This document shows, one piece after another, positions 26,249 to 34,805 of a stretch of DNA of 64,000 nucleotides. The DNA is from Phycisphaeraceae bacterium (GTDB lineage: Bacteria; Planctomycetota; Phycisphaerae; Phycisphaerales; UBA1924): NCBI GenBank assembly GCA_019636655.1, contig JAHBXB010000008.1, positions 1-64,000 of the forward strand, given 5' to 3'. Positions within the stretch are counted from its first letter, which is position 1. The number at the start of each line of letters is the position of its first letter. Both the position numbers and the translations under genes were made by a program. The notes beneath the pieces are model-generated. The model saw only the letters and a list, made by a program, of their open reading frames with translations, was not told the origin of the DNA and did not search any database.

Positions 26249-28024
26249 GTGCGAGGGATGCTTTCCAACTGGGTGTACCGGTCAACTCCGCCGCCGGCTT
26301 CGGCTCCGCTGGTGGAACGCGTGCTCGCGGCCCGGGGGCTCGATGGCGACGTCGAGGCCTTCCTGACCCCGCGACTGACCGACCTGCACGATCCATCGCT
26401 GATGCCCGACCTTGACCGCGCAGCCCGAAGAGTGCTCGACGCACTGGGCCGAGGCGAGCGAATCGCTATCTACGGCGACTACGACGTCGACGGGATCACC
26501 GCGACGGCGATCCTGTACCACATGATCCGGGCAATCTCGCCCGAAGCCGTCATCGAGACCTACGTCCCTCACCGTCTCGAAGAGGGGTACGGGCTGAATG
26601 CCGCGGCGATCGGCGAGCTCGCCGCACGGGGCGCACGCGTGATCGTGTCGGTGGACTGCGGGGTCACCGCCGTCGAACCGGCGGCGGCGGCACGGGCCCT
26701 CGGCGTGGACCTTATCGTGACCGACCACCATACCGCGCCTCAAAGCGATGGCGAGCTTCCAGATGCCTTCGCCATCGTGCACCCGAGGCGCCCGCGGATC
26801 AGCTCCCGCGAAGATCGGGGCGGGCCGGGGGACGACGTCTATCCCTTCGGCGACCTGTGCGGGGCCGGCGTGGCGTACAAACTCGCATGGCGGCTGGCGA
26901 CGATGTCGTGCGGCTCTCCCAGGGTCTCGAAGCCGCTGCAGACGCTGCTGGTCGAACTGCTCGCATTCGCGTCGCTCGGGGTTATCGCCGATGTGGTCCC
27001 GCTCGTCGGCGAGAACCGCGTCATCGCCCGGTTTGGCCTCCGCCGGATCCGGTCATCGCCCTTCATCGGATTGAGGGCACTGGTTGAAGCTTCGGGCCTG
27101 ACCTCCAACGCCGTTGACTCCGTCGATGTGGGCTTCAAGCTGGGCCCGCGTCTAAACGCGGCGGGCCGGATGGGTCACGCGCGCGAGGCCGTCGAGTTAT
27201 TCACCACAGCCGACGAACATCGCGCCCGGCAGATCGCCGAACAACTCACCATGCAGAACGACGCCCGTCGCGGCGTCGAGCGGGCCATCCTCGAGCAGGC
27301 CTGCGAACTGGCCGAGTCGGCCGGGATGACGTCCACCTCGCGCCGGGCCATTGTCCTCGCCGACGAACGGTGGCACGCGGGCGTCGTGGGAATCGTCTGC
27401 TCACGCCTTGTTGAGCGGTACTGCCGGCCGGCGATCCTGCTGCACCGCGACGAGACCGGCATGTGCCACGGCTCCGGTCGTTCCGTCCCCTCCTTCAACC
27501 TGCACGCCGCGTTGCAGGCATGCTCGATCCATCTCGAGCGGTTTGGCGGGCACGACATGGCGGCCGGTCTCGGCGTGGCCGGCTCAAACCTGGCCGCGTT
27601 CCAGGAGGCATTCATCGACCACGCCAACTCCCTGATCACCGAACAGGACCTCGTCCCCCGCCTTTCGGTGGACTGCGAGGCATCCCTGCCGGACCTCTCA
27701 CTCGACGCGGTGACGAGGCTGAGCGACCTCGCGCCCTTCGGCCGAGGCAACCCGTCGGTCCGGGTGGTCCTGCGTGGCCTCACGCTGACCCAGGCGCCTC
27801 AGCCGATGGGAGTGGGGGGGAAGCACGTGAGCCTGCTGGTGCGTGCGTCGGGTGGCCGCGCCGGTGACCGTCAACTCCGCCTTGTCGCGTTCAACTGGGG
27901 CGATCGTCGCGACGGCCTTCGCGCCGGGTCCGGCGTCGACGTAGTGGTCGAGCCCAAGATCAACACATGGAACGGAAGGCAATCGGTCGAAGGCGAGCTG
28001 CGCGACCTGGCCCTGAGCACTTGA
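26249..28024 (+). CDS. recJ: Single-stranded-DNA-specific exonuclease RecJ
   Basis: A 5'-3' exonuclease used in recombination and mismatch repair. The 591 residues contain the DHH-phosphoesterase motifs in order: IYGDYDVDGITATA, VSVDCGVTAVE, VTDHHTAPQ, and near residue 295 LGPRLNAAGRMGHA. The DHHA1 motif follows (HGSGRSVPSF and GGHDMAAGLGV), then a C-terminal OB-like domain. GTG at 26249 has AGGGAGG about 6 bases upstream; an ATG three codons later is possible. It is divergent from the adenosyltransferase gene and convergent with the DUF2071 gene. Confidence 0.96.
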   Translation: MRGMLSNWVYRSTPPPASAPLVERVLAARGLDGDVEAFLTPRLTDLHDPSLMPDLDRAARRVLDALGRGERIAIYGDYDVDGITATAILYHMIRAISPEAVIETYVPHRLEEGYGLNAAAIGELAARGARVIVSVDCGVTAVEPAAAARALGVDLIVTDHHTAPQSDGELPDAFAIVHPRRPRISSREDRGGPGDDVYPFGDLCGAGVAYKLAWRLATMSCGSPRVSKPLQTLLVELLAFASLGVIADVVPLVGENRVIARFGLRRIRSSPFIGLRALVEASGLTSNAVDSVDVGFKLGPRLNAAGRMGHAREAVELFTTADEHRARQIAEQLTMQNDARRGVERAILEQACELAESAGMTSTSRRAIVLADERWHAGVVGIVCSRLVERYCRPAILLHRDETGMCHGSGRSVPSFNLHAALQACSIHLERFGGHDMAAGLGVAGSNLAAFQEAFIDHANSLITEQDLVPRLSVDCEASLPDLSLDAVTRLSDLAPFGRGNPSVRVVLRGLTLTQAPQPMGVGGKHVSLLVRASGGRAGDRQLRLVAFNWGDRRDGLRAGSGVDVVVEPKINTWNGRQSVEGELRDLALST

Positions 28025-28035
28025 TGCAGCATGCC

Positions 28036-28821
28036 TTACCGCACCCGTTGCGGCGACCATGCGACCACGTCGAGCCGCTTCGCAAAGTGCAGCACCGGGG
28101 CGGGGCTCGGCAGCCTGCCGAGGTCGATCCCGAGAGGAGCCGTCATCGTGTTCATCTCAACGTGGGCCTCTGCCAGTTGCAGCGGCCATGGCGCGTGATG
28201 AATCTCCGCCCGGTACACACGCGATCGCCGGTCAGCCGCATACAGCCGATACCGGTCGGTGAAGAACGACTCGACCGATCCCGCCGCGGCCGAGAACGGC
28301 TCCGACACCGGCCGGTACCGGGCACGGAGGCCGGCCGGGTGCTCGCGGCGATGGGTCCGGACTGTCTCGTACTCGATCCAACCGTCCGCACGGCCCGAGC
28401 CGACCGCCCGGCAGCACATCCTGGCGTTCATATACCTCAAGTGGAACCGCCAGCGGGCCATGGCAACGGCGACCGGGTTGGCCGCGTCAAGGCTGAAGAA
28501 GTACACCCCCGGGCTTGGCCGCGAGGGCCCGTCCAGGCGAACGTACGTCCGGACGTTGATCTCGGGGAACGCCCCGAGCCACGGCAGCGCCGGAGCAAAC
28601 CGGGGACGCACGCCGGACATGCGAAACGGCACCACGGCAAGCCAGGCTCGGCCCTGGGCGTCCGTGTCGATCACCAATCCCTCGGGTACATGCGGCCTGA
28701 GGGCGTCAGGAGATACCGGCCAGTGCATGAAGAGCAGGTCGTGCCACGTCATGGCCATCGCCCATGGGCCGCTGGGAGGCGGGTAAGGGCGACCGGTATG
28801 TGAGCTACGGTCCACGGGCAT
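28036..28821 (-). CDS. DUF2071 (YqjF-like) family protein
   Basis: A 261-residue acetoacetate-decarboxylase-fold protein. Family hallmarks are MTWHDLLFMHWPVSPDALRP near the N-terminus, WLAVVPFRMSGVRPR, FPEINVRTYVRLDG, GVYFFSLDAANPVAV and the later RYRPVSEP. Biochemical function of the family is unsettled. ATG at 28821 is favoured because the upstream extension to TTG 28881 looks non-coding. It is divergent from the S41 protease gene by about 160 bp and convergent with recJ. Confidence 0.85.
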   Translation of the reverse strand: MPVDRSSHTGRPYPPPSGPWAMAMTWHDLLFMHWPVSPDALRPHVPEGLVIDTDAQGRAWLAVVPFRMSGVRPRFAPALPWLGAFPEINVRTYVRLDGPSRPSPGVYFFSLDAANPVAVAMARWRFHLRYMNARMCCRAVGSGRADGWIEYETVRTHRREHPAGLRARYRPVSEPFSAAAGSVESFFTDRYRLYAADRRSRVYRAEIHHAPWPLQLAEAHVEMNTMTAPLGIDLGRLPSPAPVLHFAKRLDVVAWSPQRVR

Positions 28822-28983
28822 TGCGTGCACGGCCACATCTCGCCCCGCCGCCGAACCAGACTCTGGACCAGACGGTACCAAGTTCGCCCGGCGGGCGAAG
28901 AGCTCGGTGCCGGGGGTGCAAACGCGACGCTACCATGCGTTCGGGGAGGCCGGAACGGGGCTCGGGGTGGCTGGAGAGGCTCG

Positions 28984-30729
28984 ATGCGCACGAGGCAGAT
29001 GATCCTGATGCTCACGCTCGTCTTCCTGCTGGGGGTCTTTGTGAGCGGAATGACGCAGCCTTCGGGACGAAATGGCTACACGTTCCTGGATCCGCTCATC
29101 GAGGTCTACCAGATCGTTCAGGACAACTATGTCGACAAGCCCGACAACCTGAAACTGCAGACCGCCGCGATCAACGGGATGCTCGAGGCCCTCGATGATC
29201 CCTACACGCAGTACATCCCCCCGGCCGATCGGGCCGCCTTCCAGAAGGAGATGACCCAGCAGTTCGTGGGCATCGGCGCCGAGGTCAACACGCAGGGGGG
29301 GTACCTGACAATCGTGTCGCCCCTCGAAGACTCCCCGGCTTACAACGCCGGGATCAAAGCCGGGGACCGCGTCCTCGAGATCGAGGGCGTCTCGACGTTC
29401 AATGTCCCCATCGATGAGTGCATCGCGAAACTCACGGGCAACCCCGGCGAGCCGGTGCATCTCCTCGTAGAGCGGGGTGGACCGGGCGGCCTGCAGATTC
29501 CGTTCACCATCGTCCGGGACAAGATCGTCGTCAAGGCGGTCAAGGGGTTGCACCGCACCGACGGCGGCACCAAGTGGGACTTTGTCATCGATCCCGAACG
29601 TCACATCGGCTATGTGCGGCTCACCCAGTTCACCCCGACCGCCGCACGCGAGTTCGCCAACGCCCTGACCGAACTCAACGCCGACAAGGCGGGGACCGAC
29701 GGGGGCCTCAAGGGGCTGATCATCGACCTCCGCGGCGACCCGGGCGGCGTGCTCGACGCCGCGCTCGCGATCGCCGACCTGTTCATCAAGGACGGCGTCA
29801 TTGCATCGGTCAAGGGACGTGGGAACAACGAGGATGTCTACCGGGCCAAGGCCGACGGCACGCTGCCGGACTTTCCTATCGCGATCCTGGTGAACGGGCA
29901 GAGCGCCTCGGCGAGCGAGATTGTCGCCGGCGCGCTCTCCGATCACGATCGCGCGGTTGTCGTCGGGACGCGAACGTTCGGCAAGGGACTGGTACAGGCG
30001 GTGCAGAGCCTGCGGAAGGCCGAAGGAGGGCAAATCAAGTACACCGCACAGCGGTACTACCTCCCTTCGGGCCGACTCATCCAGCGCACCGACCAGTCCG
30101 ACACATGGGGCGTGGACCCGACACCGGGCTTCTACATTCCGATGACCGAAGATGAGCAACTCGCCCGGCTCCTCGCCCGGCGCGACCGGGACATCCTGGT
30201 CGGCCCCCAGGCGACGCCCCCCGAAGGCGAGCCCCCGGCCGAGAGCGCAGGGGCCAAACCGGCCGAGCCGGCCCAATGGACCGATCCGAACTGGATCGAG
30301 ACTGAACTGAAGGACAAGCAACTCGCGGGTGCGCTCAAGGCCATGCAGGCACGCATCGATAGCGGGCAGTGGACCCCACTCAACTCCACCACCCAGCAAT
30401 CCGAGAAGATCAACCTCGCCGAGAAGCACCAGCTCGAGGTCGGGCGCGAGCGGATTCTCCGCGAACTGGCCCGCGTCGAGCGCCGGCTGCAGACGCTCGA
30501 TGCCGTCGAGGTCGGCGATGCAACGACGCAAACCCCGTTGACCGATCTCTGGCCCAACGAGATCGATCTGGTTGGCGGACACATGGACGTGTTCGACAAG
30601 TCGGGCAACCTCATCCGGTCCTTGGATATCACCGGTCCCAACCTGGAGCGGTGGCTCATCGACGCCGACGTCAAGCCCATCGTCCCCGAGCCCGCGCCGG
30701 CGCCGACGGGGTCCGAGCCGAAGTCGTAA
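28984..30729 (+). CDS. S41 family C-terminal processing peptidase (CtpA-like)
   Basis: A periplasmic serine protease that trims proteins at the C-terminus. The 581 residues have an N-terminal membrane anchor or signal (MILMLTLVFLLGVFVSGM), the YVDKPDN...LDDPYTQYIPP entry region, a PDZ domain (about 80-165, GIGAEVNTQGGYLTIVSPLE), and a catalytic core with Ser in NGQSASASEIVAGAL and Lys in RTFGKGLVQAV. About 180 residues follow the usual end of the core (after TPGFYIPMTEDEQ), ending in a coiled-coil-like stretch and a proline-rich tail; this extension is not recognised. ATG at 28984 has GGAGAGG upstream. Confidence 0.93.
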   Translation: MRTRQMILMLTLVFLLGVFVSGMTQPSGRNGYTFLDPLIEVYQIVQDNYVDKPDNLKLQTAAINGMLEALDDPYTQYIPPADRAAFQKEMTQQFVGIGAEVNTQGGYLTIVSPLEDSPAYNAGIKAGDRVLEIEGVSTFNVPIDECIAKLTGNPGEPVHLLVERGGPGGLQIPFTIVRDKIVVKAVKGLHRTDGGTKWDFVIDPERHIGYVRLTQFTPTAAREFANALTELNADKAGTDGGLKGLIIDLRGDPGGVLDAALAIADLFIKDGVIASVKGRGNNEDVYRAKADGTLPDFPIAILVNGQSASASEIVAGALSDHDRAVVVGTRTFGKGLVQAVQSLRKAEGGQIKYTAQRYYLPSGRLIQRTDQSDTWGVDPTPGFYIPMTEDEQLARLLARRDRDILVGPQATPPEGEPPAESAGAKPAEPAQWTDPNWIETELKDKQLAGALKAMQARIDSGQWTPLNSTTQQSEKINLAEKHQLEVGRERILRELARVERRLQTLDAVEVGDATTQTPLTDLWPNEIDLVGGHMDVFDKSGNLIRSLDITGPNLERWLIDADVKPIVPEPAPAPTGSEPKS

Positions 30730-30886
30730 CAAGTAACCACCCTGAAACCGGGAGCCGCAATGCCCGCCGCTCTCGTGGAACAAACCCTGACCGATGTTGG
30801 TTGCTCTTCGCAACGCACCACCGGTTCGGATAGACTCGTAGCACTCGACCGCATTCCGCGGCGGGGTTGCGTTGAGGAGTACCGCG

Positions 30887-31429
30887 ATGAAGACGATGAT
30901 TGTGATGGCAGCTGCGGTGGCGGGGGCGCTGGTCATCAATGGATGCTCGACGGCGCCGAGCAGTCCTGAGAAGAAGCAGGAGCTCAGCAGCAACGCACAG
31001 ACGGCCCTCTCCAAGGCGAAGCTCGCCGACCCGTCTCTCCAGGCGTTCCTTGACAAGGCCGAGGGCTATGCGATCTTCCCGACCGTCGGCAAGGGCGGCG
31101 CGATCGTCGGCGGTGCCTACGGCCGCGGCGAGGTGTACCACAAGGGGGCCATGATCGGCTACTGCGATCTCTCCCAGGCCACAGTCGGGCTGCAGCTCGG
31201 CGGGCAGTCCTACACCGAGCTGATTGTGTTCCAGACCCCCGCCGCACTCGAAACGTTCAAGCGCGGCGACTTCGCCTTTGCCGCCCAGGCAACGGCCGTG
31301 GCCCTCAAGAGCGGTGCGGGTGCGAACGCCAAGTACACCAACGGCGTCGCCGTGTTCACCTTCGCCGAAGCCGGGCTGATGGCCGAGGCTTCGATCGGCG
31401 GTCAGTCGTTCACGTTCCAGCCCCTGTAG
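30887..31429 (+). CDS. Ysc84/lipid-binding-like lipoprotein
   Basis: A 180-residue lipoprotein with lipobox INGC (Cys20), followed by a Ser/Pro linker. The domain (LADPSLQAFLDKAEGYAIFP, GKGGAIVGGAYGRGEVYHKG, GLQLGGQSYTELIVFQTPAA, ALKSGAGANAKYTNGVAVFT) matches the SYLF/Ysc84 lipid-binding family found in bacteria as small periplasmic proteins. ATG at 30887 is favoured because GAGGAGT lies about 6 bases upstream. A strong terminator follows at 31455. The gene stands alone, and its role may be phosphoinositide- or lipid-related by family only. Confidence 0.85.
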   Translation: MKTMIVMAAAVAGALVINGCSTAPSSPEKKQELSSNAQTALSKAKLADPSLQAFLDKAEGYAIFPTVGKGGAIVGGAYGRGEVYHKGAMIGYCDLSQATVGLQLGGQSYTELIVFQTPAALETFKRGDFAFAAQATAVALKSGAGANAKYTNGVAVFTFAEAGLMAEASIGGQSFTFQPL

Positions 31430-31454
31430 CGTTCCGAGCCGGGATACAGAACAG

Positions 31455-31482
31455 ACGCGGGGCACCACGCCCCGCGTTTTTT
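31455..31482 (+). terminator. Rho-independent terminator after the Ysc84-like gene
   Basis: ACGCGGGGC (31455-31463) pairs perfectly with GCCCCGCGT (31469-31477) around ACCAC. A run of six T (31477-31482) follows on the plus strand only. Confidence 0.92.
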
Positions 31483-31497
31483 CTTGCGCCGTCCAAG

Positions 31498-32829
31498 CTA
31501 CGACGCCAGGCGATCCAGCCGGACCTCGCCGCCCACGATCGTCGCCACCGCCCGCCCCCGCACGCGCCGGCCCAGGAACGGCGTATTCGCGGATTTGCCG
31601 GCCAGGTCAGCCGCGGAGATCGTCCAGTCCAGGTCAGGATTGATGAGGGTCAGATCCCCCGGCCCGCCCACCGCCACGCGGCCAAGCCCCAGCCGACCAA
31701 GGCCGCACAGCGCGGCGGGTTCAACCGTCATCATCGCGATCAGCCTCGCCCACCCGACGACCCCCGGCGTCACCAGCGCCTCGATGTATAGGGCCAGCGC
31801 CGTCTCGAGACCGATGATCCCGAACGGCGCGGACTCGAAATCCAGCTGCTTGGATTCGGCGGTGTGCGGCGCGTGGTCCGTGGCCAGCACGGTGATGGTC
31901 CCGTCCGCGATCCCCTCGAGCATCGCGGCGATATCCAGCCGTTCCCGAAGCGGCGGGTTCATCTTGGCCCCGGTCCAGTATCCCCCGCCGGTCAAAGCCC
32001 CCGCCCCGGCCTCGACCTGCTCGTGGGTGAGCAGCAGGTGGTGCGGAGACGCCTCGGCCGTGACCGGTTGACCCTCGATCCGCGCCCTTCGGATGATCTC
32101 GACCGATCCCCCCGACGACAGGTGCTGCACGTGGTAGCGGCACCCCACCGAACGGTTGAGGCGGATATCCCGCTCGATGATGATCTCCTCGGCGATCCGG
32201 GGCCACCCGACCAGTCCAAGCCGCGTCGCGATCGTGCCGGCATGCATCGAGGCGCCGCGCGTCAGCGTCGGCTCCTGGCAATGCTGCATCAACGCCAACC
32301 CGGTCGGCTTGATATAGGCCAGAGCCCTGTGCATCAGCCCCGCGGAGGCGACCACGTCGCCGTCATCGGAGAAACCAACAGCGCCGGCCCGCGCCATCAG
32401 CCCGATCTGGGCCAACTCCTCGCCCTTGCGGGCCTTGGACACCGCCCCCACCGGGAACACGCGGCAGACCCCGGTCCGTTCGGCCTGCTTGAAGATGAAC
32501 TCGACGACCGCATCATCGTCGATCGCGGGGTCGGTGTTGGGCATGCAGCACACCGTGGTAAACCCCCCGGCCACGGCCGCCGCGGTGCCGGTGGCGATGG
32601 TCTCCGCTTCCTCCTTGCCGGGTTCGCGGAGGTGCACGTGCGGGTCGATCAGCCCCGGGGCGACGATGCAGCCCTTCGCACTAATTACCCGGTCGGCGGG
32701 CGACCGAGCCAGAGCGTCCCCGCCGGAAACAGCCGCAATCCGGCCGTCCCGGATCGCGACATCCGCGAGCCGGTCCGTGTTGGAGGCTGGGTCGATGAGG
32801 CGGCCGCCGGTGATCAGGATCGAGGGCAT
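31498..32829 (-). CDS. pyrC: Dihydroorotase (class I, PyrC/multifunctional type)
   Basis: Zinc enzyme that cyclises carbamoyl aspartate to dihydroorotate in pyrimidine synthesis. At 443 residues it is the long class I form. Motifs are GLIDPHVHLREPGKEEAET (metal histidines), CCMPNTDPAIDD, the later HVQHLSSGGSVEIIR, and TVLATDHAPHTAESK with the catalytic Asp. ATG at 32829 starts MPSILITGGRLIDPAS, the usual beginning; the longer frame into the intergenic space is rejected. It could be a related amidohydrolase (allantoinase), but the HxHLREPG context fits dihydroorotase best. Confidence 0.92.
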   Translation of the reverse strand: MPSILITGGRLIDPASNTDRLADVAIRDGRIAAVSGGDALARSPADRVISAKGCIVAPGLIDPHVHLREPGKEEAETIATGTAAAVAGGFTTVCCMPNTDPAIDDDAVVEFIFKQAERTGVCRVFPVGAVSKARKGEELAQIGLMARAGAVGFSDDGDVVASAGLMHRALAYIKPTGLALMQHCQEPTLTRGASMHAGTIATRLGLVGWPRIAEEIIIERDIRLNRSVGCRYHVQHLSSGGSVEIIRRARIEGQPVTAEASPHHLLLTHEQVEAGAGALTGGGYWTGAKMNPPLRERLDIAAMLEGIADGTITVLATDHAPHTAESKQLDFESAPFGIIGLETALALYIEALVTPGVVGWARLIAMMTVEPAALCGLGRLGLGRVAVGGPGDLTLINPDLDWTISAADLAGKSANTPFLGRRVRGRAVATIVGGEVRLDRLAS

Positions 32830-32892
32830 GGTGGTGCAGGATACCGGGCGCAGGCCCGTGGCGAGAAATCCCGGAGGCCAGGTGTGTCGGGC

Positions 32893-32921
32893 TTTACGCT
32901 GTTGCGGCGACGGCCTACGCT
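32893..32921 (+). promoter_or_regulatory. Putative promoter of tRNA-Pro
   Basis: TTTACG (32893-32898), a 17-bp spacer, then TACGCT (32916-32921), ending 14 bases before the tRNA 5' end. Spacing is ideal and hexamers are moderate matches. Confidence 0.5.
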
Positions 32922-32935
32922 CACCATTCACCAGA

Positions 32936-33010
32936 CGGGGTGTAGCGCAGCTTGGTTAGCGCGTTTGACTGGGGGTCAAAAGGTCGGCGGTTCGAATCCG
33001 CCCACCCCGA
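32936..33010 (+). tRNA. tRNA-Pro (anticodon GGG)
   Basis: Acceptor CGGGGTG pairs with CACCCCG; D-arm GCGC-loop-GCGC; anticodon stem TTTGA/TCAAA around CTGGGGG with anticodon GGG; T-arm GGCGG-TTCGAAT-CCGCC, all fully paired. CCA is not encoded. A long GC hairpin follows. Confidence 0.97.
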
Positions 33011-33022
33011 TTCAGTTAGCGA

Positions 33023-33050
33023 GATGGCCCCGGCAAGTGCCGGGGCCATC
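33023..33050 (+). terminator. Perfect long hairpin after tRNA-Pro
   Basis: GATGGCCCCGGCA and TGCCGGGGCCATC form an uninterrupted 13-bp stem with a 2-nt turn. Only a weak T-run follows (GTGTTT), so it may be an imperfect terminator or a processing signal. Confidence 0.6.
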
Positions 33051-33125
33051 CGTGTTTACGGTCGAGTTTAATCGCGTCCTGTCACCCGGTCTGTTTCGGG
33101 CCGCGTTTGAACTTGCCATAGAGCG

Positions 33126-33536
33126 TTACTTGTTGCGATCGGCACCTGGAAACCACTCCGTGTGGATTTCGCCGTCGCGGCCGAAATACTGGACGCGCTT
33201 CCCGGTGATCTGAACAAAGTAGCCGACGCACCCGGCGGCGAGCGCCTGGCGTGTGAACTCCAAATACTTGATCTCCTCCCGCTGCGATTGTCGAACCGCG
33301 GCCTCGACCTTCGCCGCCGAGAAGACAATCGCGATCGGTCCATCCTCGTGCGCCATCGAGACGACGCACGACTGGCCCTCCGGCGTGTAGTAGGTGATCT
33401 CCTTGCGGGAATAGTCCGCGTGGTATCGCTCGATACCGGCCGCAACGAGGCGCTCAACGACTTGGCCAAAGTGAATCTTCCCTGACGCGGACAACGCGGC
33501 GCATTCCTTTGCCACTCTTGTCTGTTCACTGTTCAT
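33126..33536 (-). CDS. DUF1398 family protein
   Basis: A 136-residue soluble protein. The family features are the N-terminal helix with GKIHFGQVVERLVAAGIERY, the following HADYSRKEITYYTPEGQS, and the C-terminal CVGYFVQITGKRVQYFGRDG. The family has no assigned biochemical role. ATG at 33536 has AAGGAG 8 bases upstream. It lies 32 bp after the marR stop and is probably co-transcribed with it from the promoter at 34051. Base composition here is lower in GC than in the flanking housekeeping genes. Confidence 0.8.
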   Translation of the reverse strand: MNSEQTRVAKECAALSASGKIHFGQVVERLVAAGIERYHADYSRKEITYYTPEGQSCVVSMAHEDGPIAIVFSAAKVEAAVRQSQREEIKYLEFTRQALAAGCVGYFVQITGKRVQYFGRDGEIHTEWFPGADRNK

Positions 33537-33568
33537 CTCATGCTCCTTGTGATGATAATGGGTCGTCT

Positions 33569-34024
33569 TTACTCGATCGGAACACCCGAGAATTCGCCCT
33601 CTAGGCTGATTCGCTTGAGGATCGCGAGCAATTCCGTTCTTTCCTTTGCTTCCAAGTGGCTAAAGAACTCGCGGTCGTTCAGATCCGCAAGTCTTGCCAG
33701 GACGGGCACGAGCTTTCGCCCCGACGCCGTCAGACTCACAATCTGGTACCTCCGATCAGATCGTTCGGAGCGGCAACGAACCAGGTCCTTGGCAATGAGT
33801 CGATCGAGTAGTTTCGATACCGCGCCCCGCGTCAGTCCGATCGAATCGGCCACGTGGCTGGGATTGAGACCGTCAGAATCGAACAGCGCACGCATCACGA
33901 CCCACTCGGCCACGGTCACGCCGCGCGCCTCAACCTTCAGGCGGAATGCGTGCGACACGTGGTTCGAGACCAGCCGCAGCCAGTACCCCAGATGGCTCTC
34001 CAGCTTACTGACATGTACGGTCAC
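33569..34024 (-). CDS. MarR-family transcriptional regulator
   Basis: A 151-residue winged-helix repressor. The N-terminal dimerisation helices are followed by the wHTH: VAEWVVMRALFDSDGLNPSH, VADSIGLTRGAVSKLLDRLI (recognition helix), and the wing RSERSDRRYQIVSLTASGRK. The start is GTG with TGGAG 6 bases upstream. Just upstream lie a good promoter and an 18-bp palindrome overlapping its -10, so it is very likely self-repressing, and the downstream DUF1398 gene shares that control. The effector ligand is unknown. Confidence 0.93.
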   Translation of the reverse strand: MTVHVSKLESHLGYWLRLVSNHVSHAFRLKVEARGVTVAEWVVMRALFDSDGLNPSHVADSIGLTRGAVSKLLDRLIAKDLVRCRSERSDRRYQIVSLTASGRKLVPVLARLADLNDREFFSHLEAKERTELLAILKRISLEGEFSGVPIE

Positions 34025-34036
34025 CGATGCTCCAGA

Positions 34037-34054
34037 TAGTTGCCTAGGAAACTA
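34037..34054. promoter_or_regulatory. Putative MarR operator (18-bp palindrome)
   Basis: TAGTT-G-CCTAGG-A-AACTA, symmetric at every position except the two that flank the CCTAGG core. It begins 13 bases upstream of the marR start and overlaps the -10 element (34051-34056), the usual position for autorepression by a MarR dimer. Confidence 0.75.
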
Positions 34055-34079
34055 TATCTCGCCTCCCATCCGTCGTCAA
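34051..34079 (-). promoter_or_regulatory. marR promoter
   Basis: Read on the minus strand: TTGACG (-35, 34074-34079), a 17-bp spacer, then TATAGT (-10, 34051-34056), followed about 25 bases later by the Shine-Dalgarno and GTG of marR. This is the best sigma70-like promoter seen in the window. Confidence 0.8.
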
Positions 34080-34310
34080 GGAGACCAAGGGCTGACGTCC
34101 GGCAGAGGCGGCCGCAGGAGATCAGGGCTTGGATTTCACGGTTTCGTGGGCCAGCAAAACCCGGGTTCCAGGCTCCCAAGCCCGAACTCCTTGCATAAAG
34201 AGTTCAACTGGCGTACTGTCACCCCGATTGGGTACGGCGGTTGTCATTCTCGCCGTACTTTACGTTCGCCCTCTGGGAGCTGCGGGGTAAGGGGGCGTTG
34301 GTTCAGTTGC

Positions 34311-34766
34311 CTACTCGCCATCCGAGATGTCTGCTTCCACCAGCTTCGCCAGCTGCTCCAGCGACTCCTGCCACCCCAAGTAGCACATCTCCGCCGGGAT
34401 GACCGCGGGCACGCCTTCTTGCACGATATTCAACTCTGTGCCGCACGCCACCCTGCGCAGCGTCACCGTCACGGTCATCTCACCAGGCAAGTTCGGATCG
34501 TCGAACCGATCCGAGTACTGGATCCGCTCGTTCGACACGATTTCGGTGTACGTCCCGCCGAACGAGTGGCTCTTCCCGGTTCCGAAGTTCGTAAACGACA
34601 TGCGGTACGTGCCGCCGACACGCGCATCGTCGTGATGCATCGTCGCCGTGAACCCGTAAGGCGGCAGCCACTTGCACTTGGCGCCCGCGTCCAGAAATGC
34701 CTTGAACACCCGCTCGGCCGGCGCGCGCAGCACGCGGTGCAGTCGGATCGTGTGTGTTGTCGTCAT
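34311..34766 (-). CDS. SRPBCC (AHSA1-like) family protein
   Basis: A 151-residue START-like fold protein. It opens with TIRLHRVLRAPAERVFKAFL and contains CKWLPPYGFTATMHHDDARV, GGTYRMSF, FGGTYTEIVSNERIQYSDRF and MTVTVTLRRVACGTEL, ending in GWQESLEQLAKLVE. These match AHSA1-type ligand-binding proteins commonly paired with glyoxalase-fold genes. It lies 39 bp downstream of the VOC gene and is probably co-transcribed with it. No ligand can be inferred. Confidence 0.87.
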   Translation of the reverse strand: MTTTHTIRLHRVLRAPAERVFKAFLDAGAKCKWLPPYGFTATMHHDDARVGGTYRMSFTNFGTGKSHSFGGTYTEIVSNERIQYSDRFDDPNLPGEMTVTVTLRRVACGTELNIVQEGVPAVIPAEMCYLGWQESLEQLAKLVEADISDGE

Positions 34767-34805
34767 CGCCCGCCTTTCGCCGCTTGCCGCACGACCTCGC
34801 GGCGT

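Noticed and set aside
28930-31056. Long minus-strand open frame opposite the S41 protease
   Set aside because: No motifs; the plus strand has the catalytic serine, lysine and PDZ domain.
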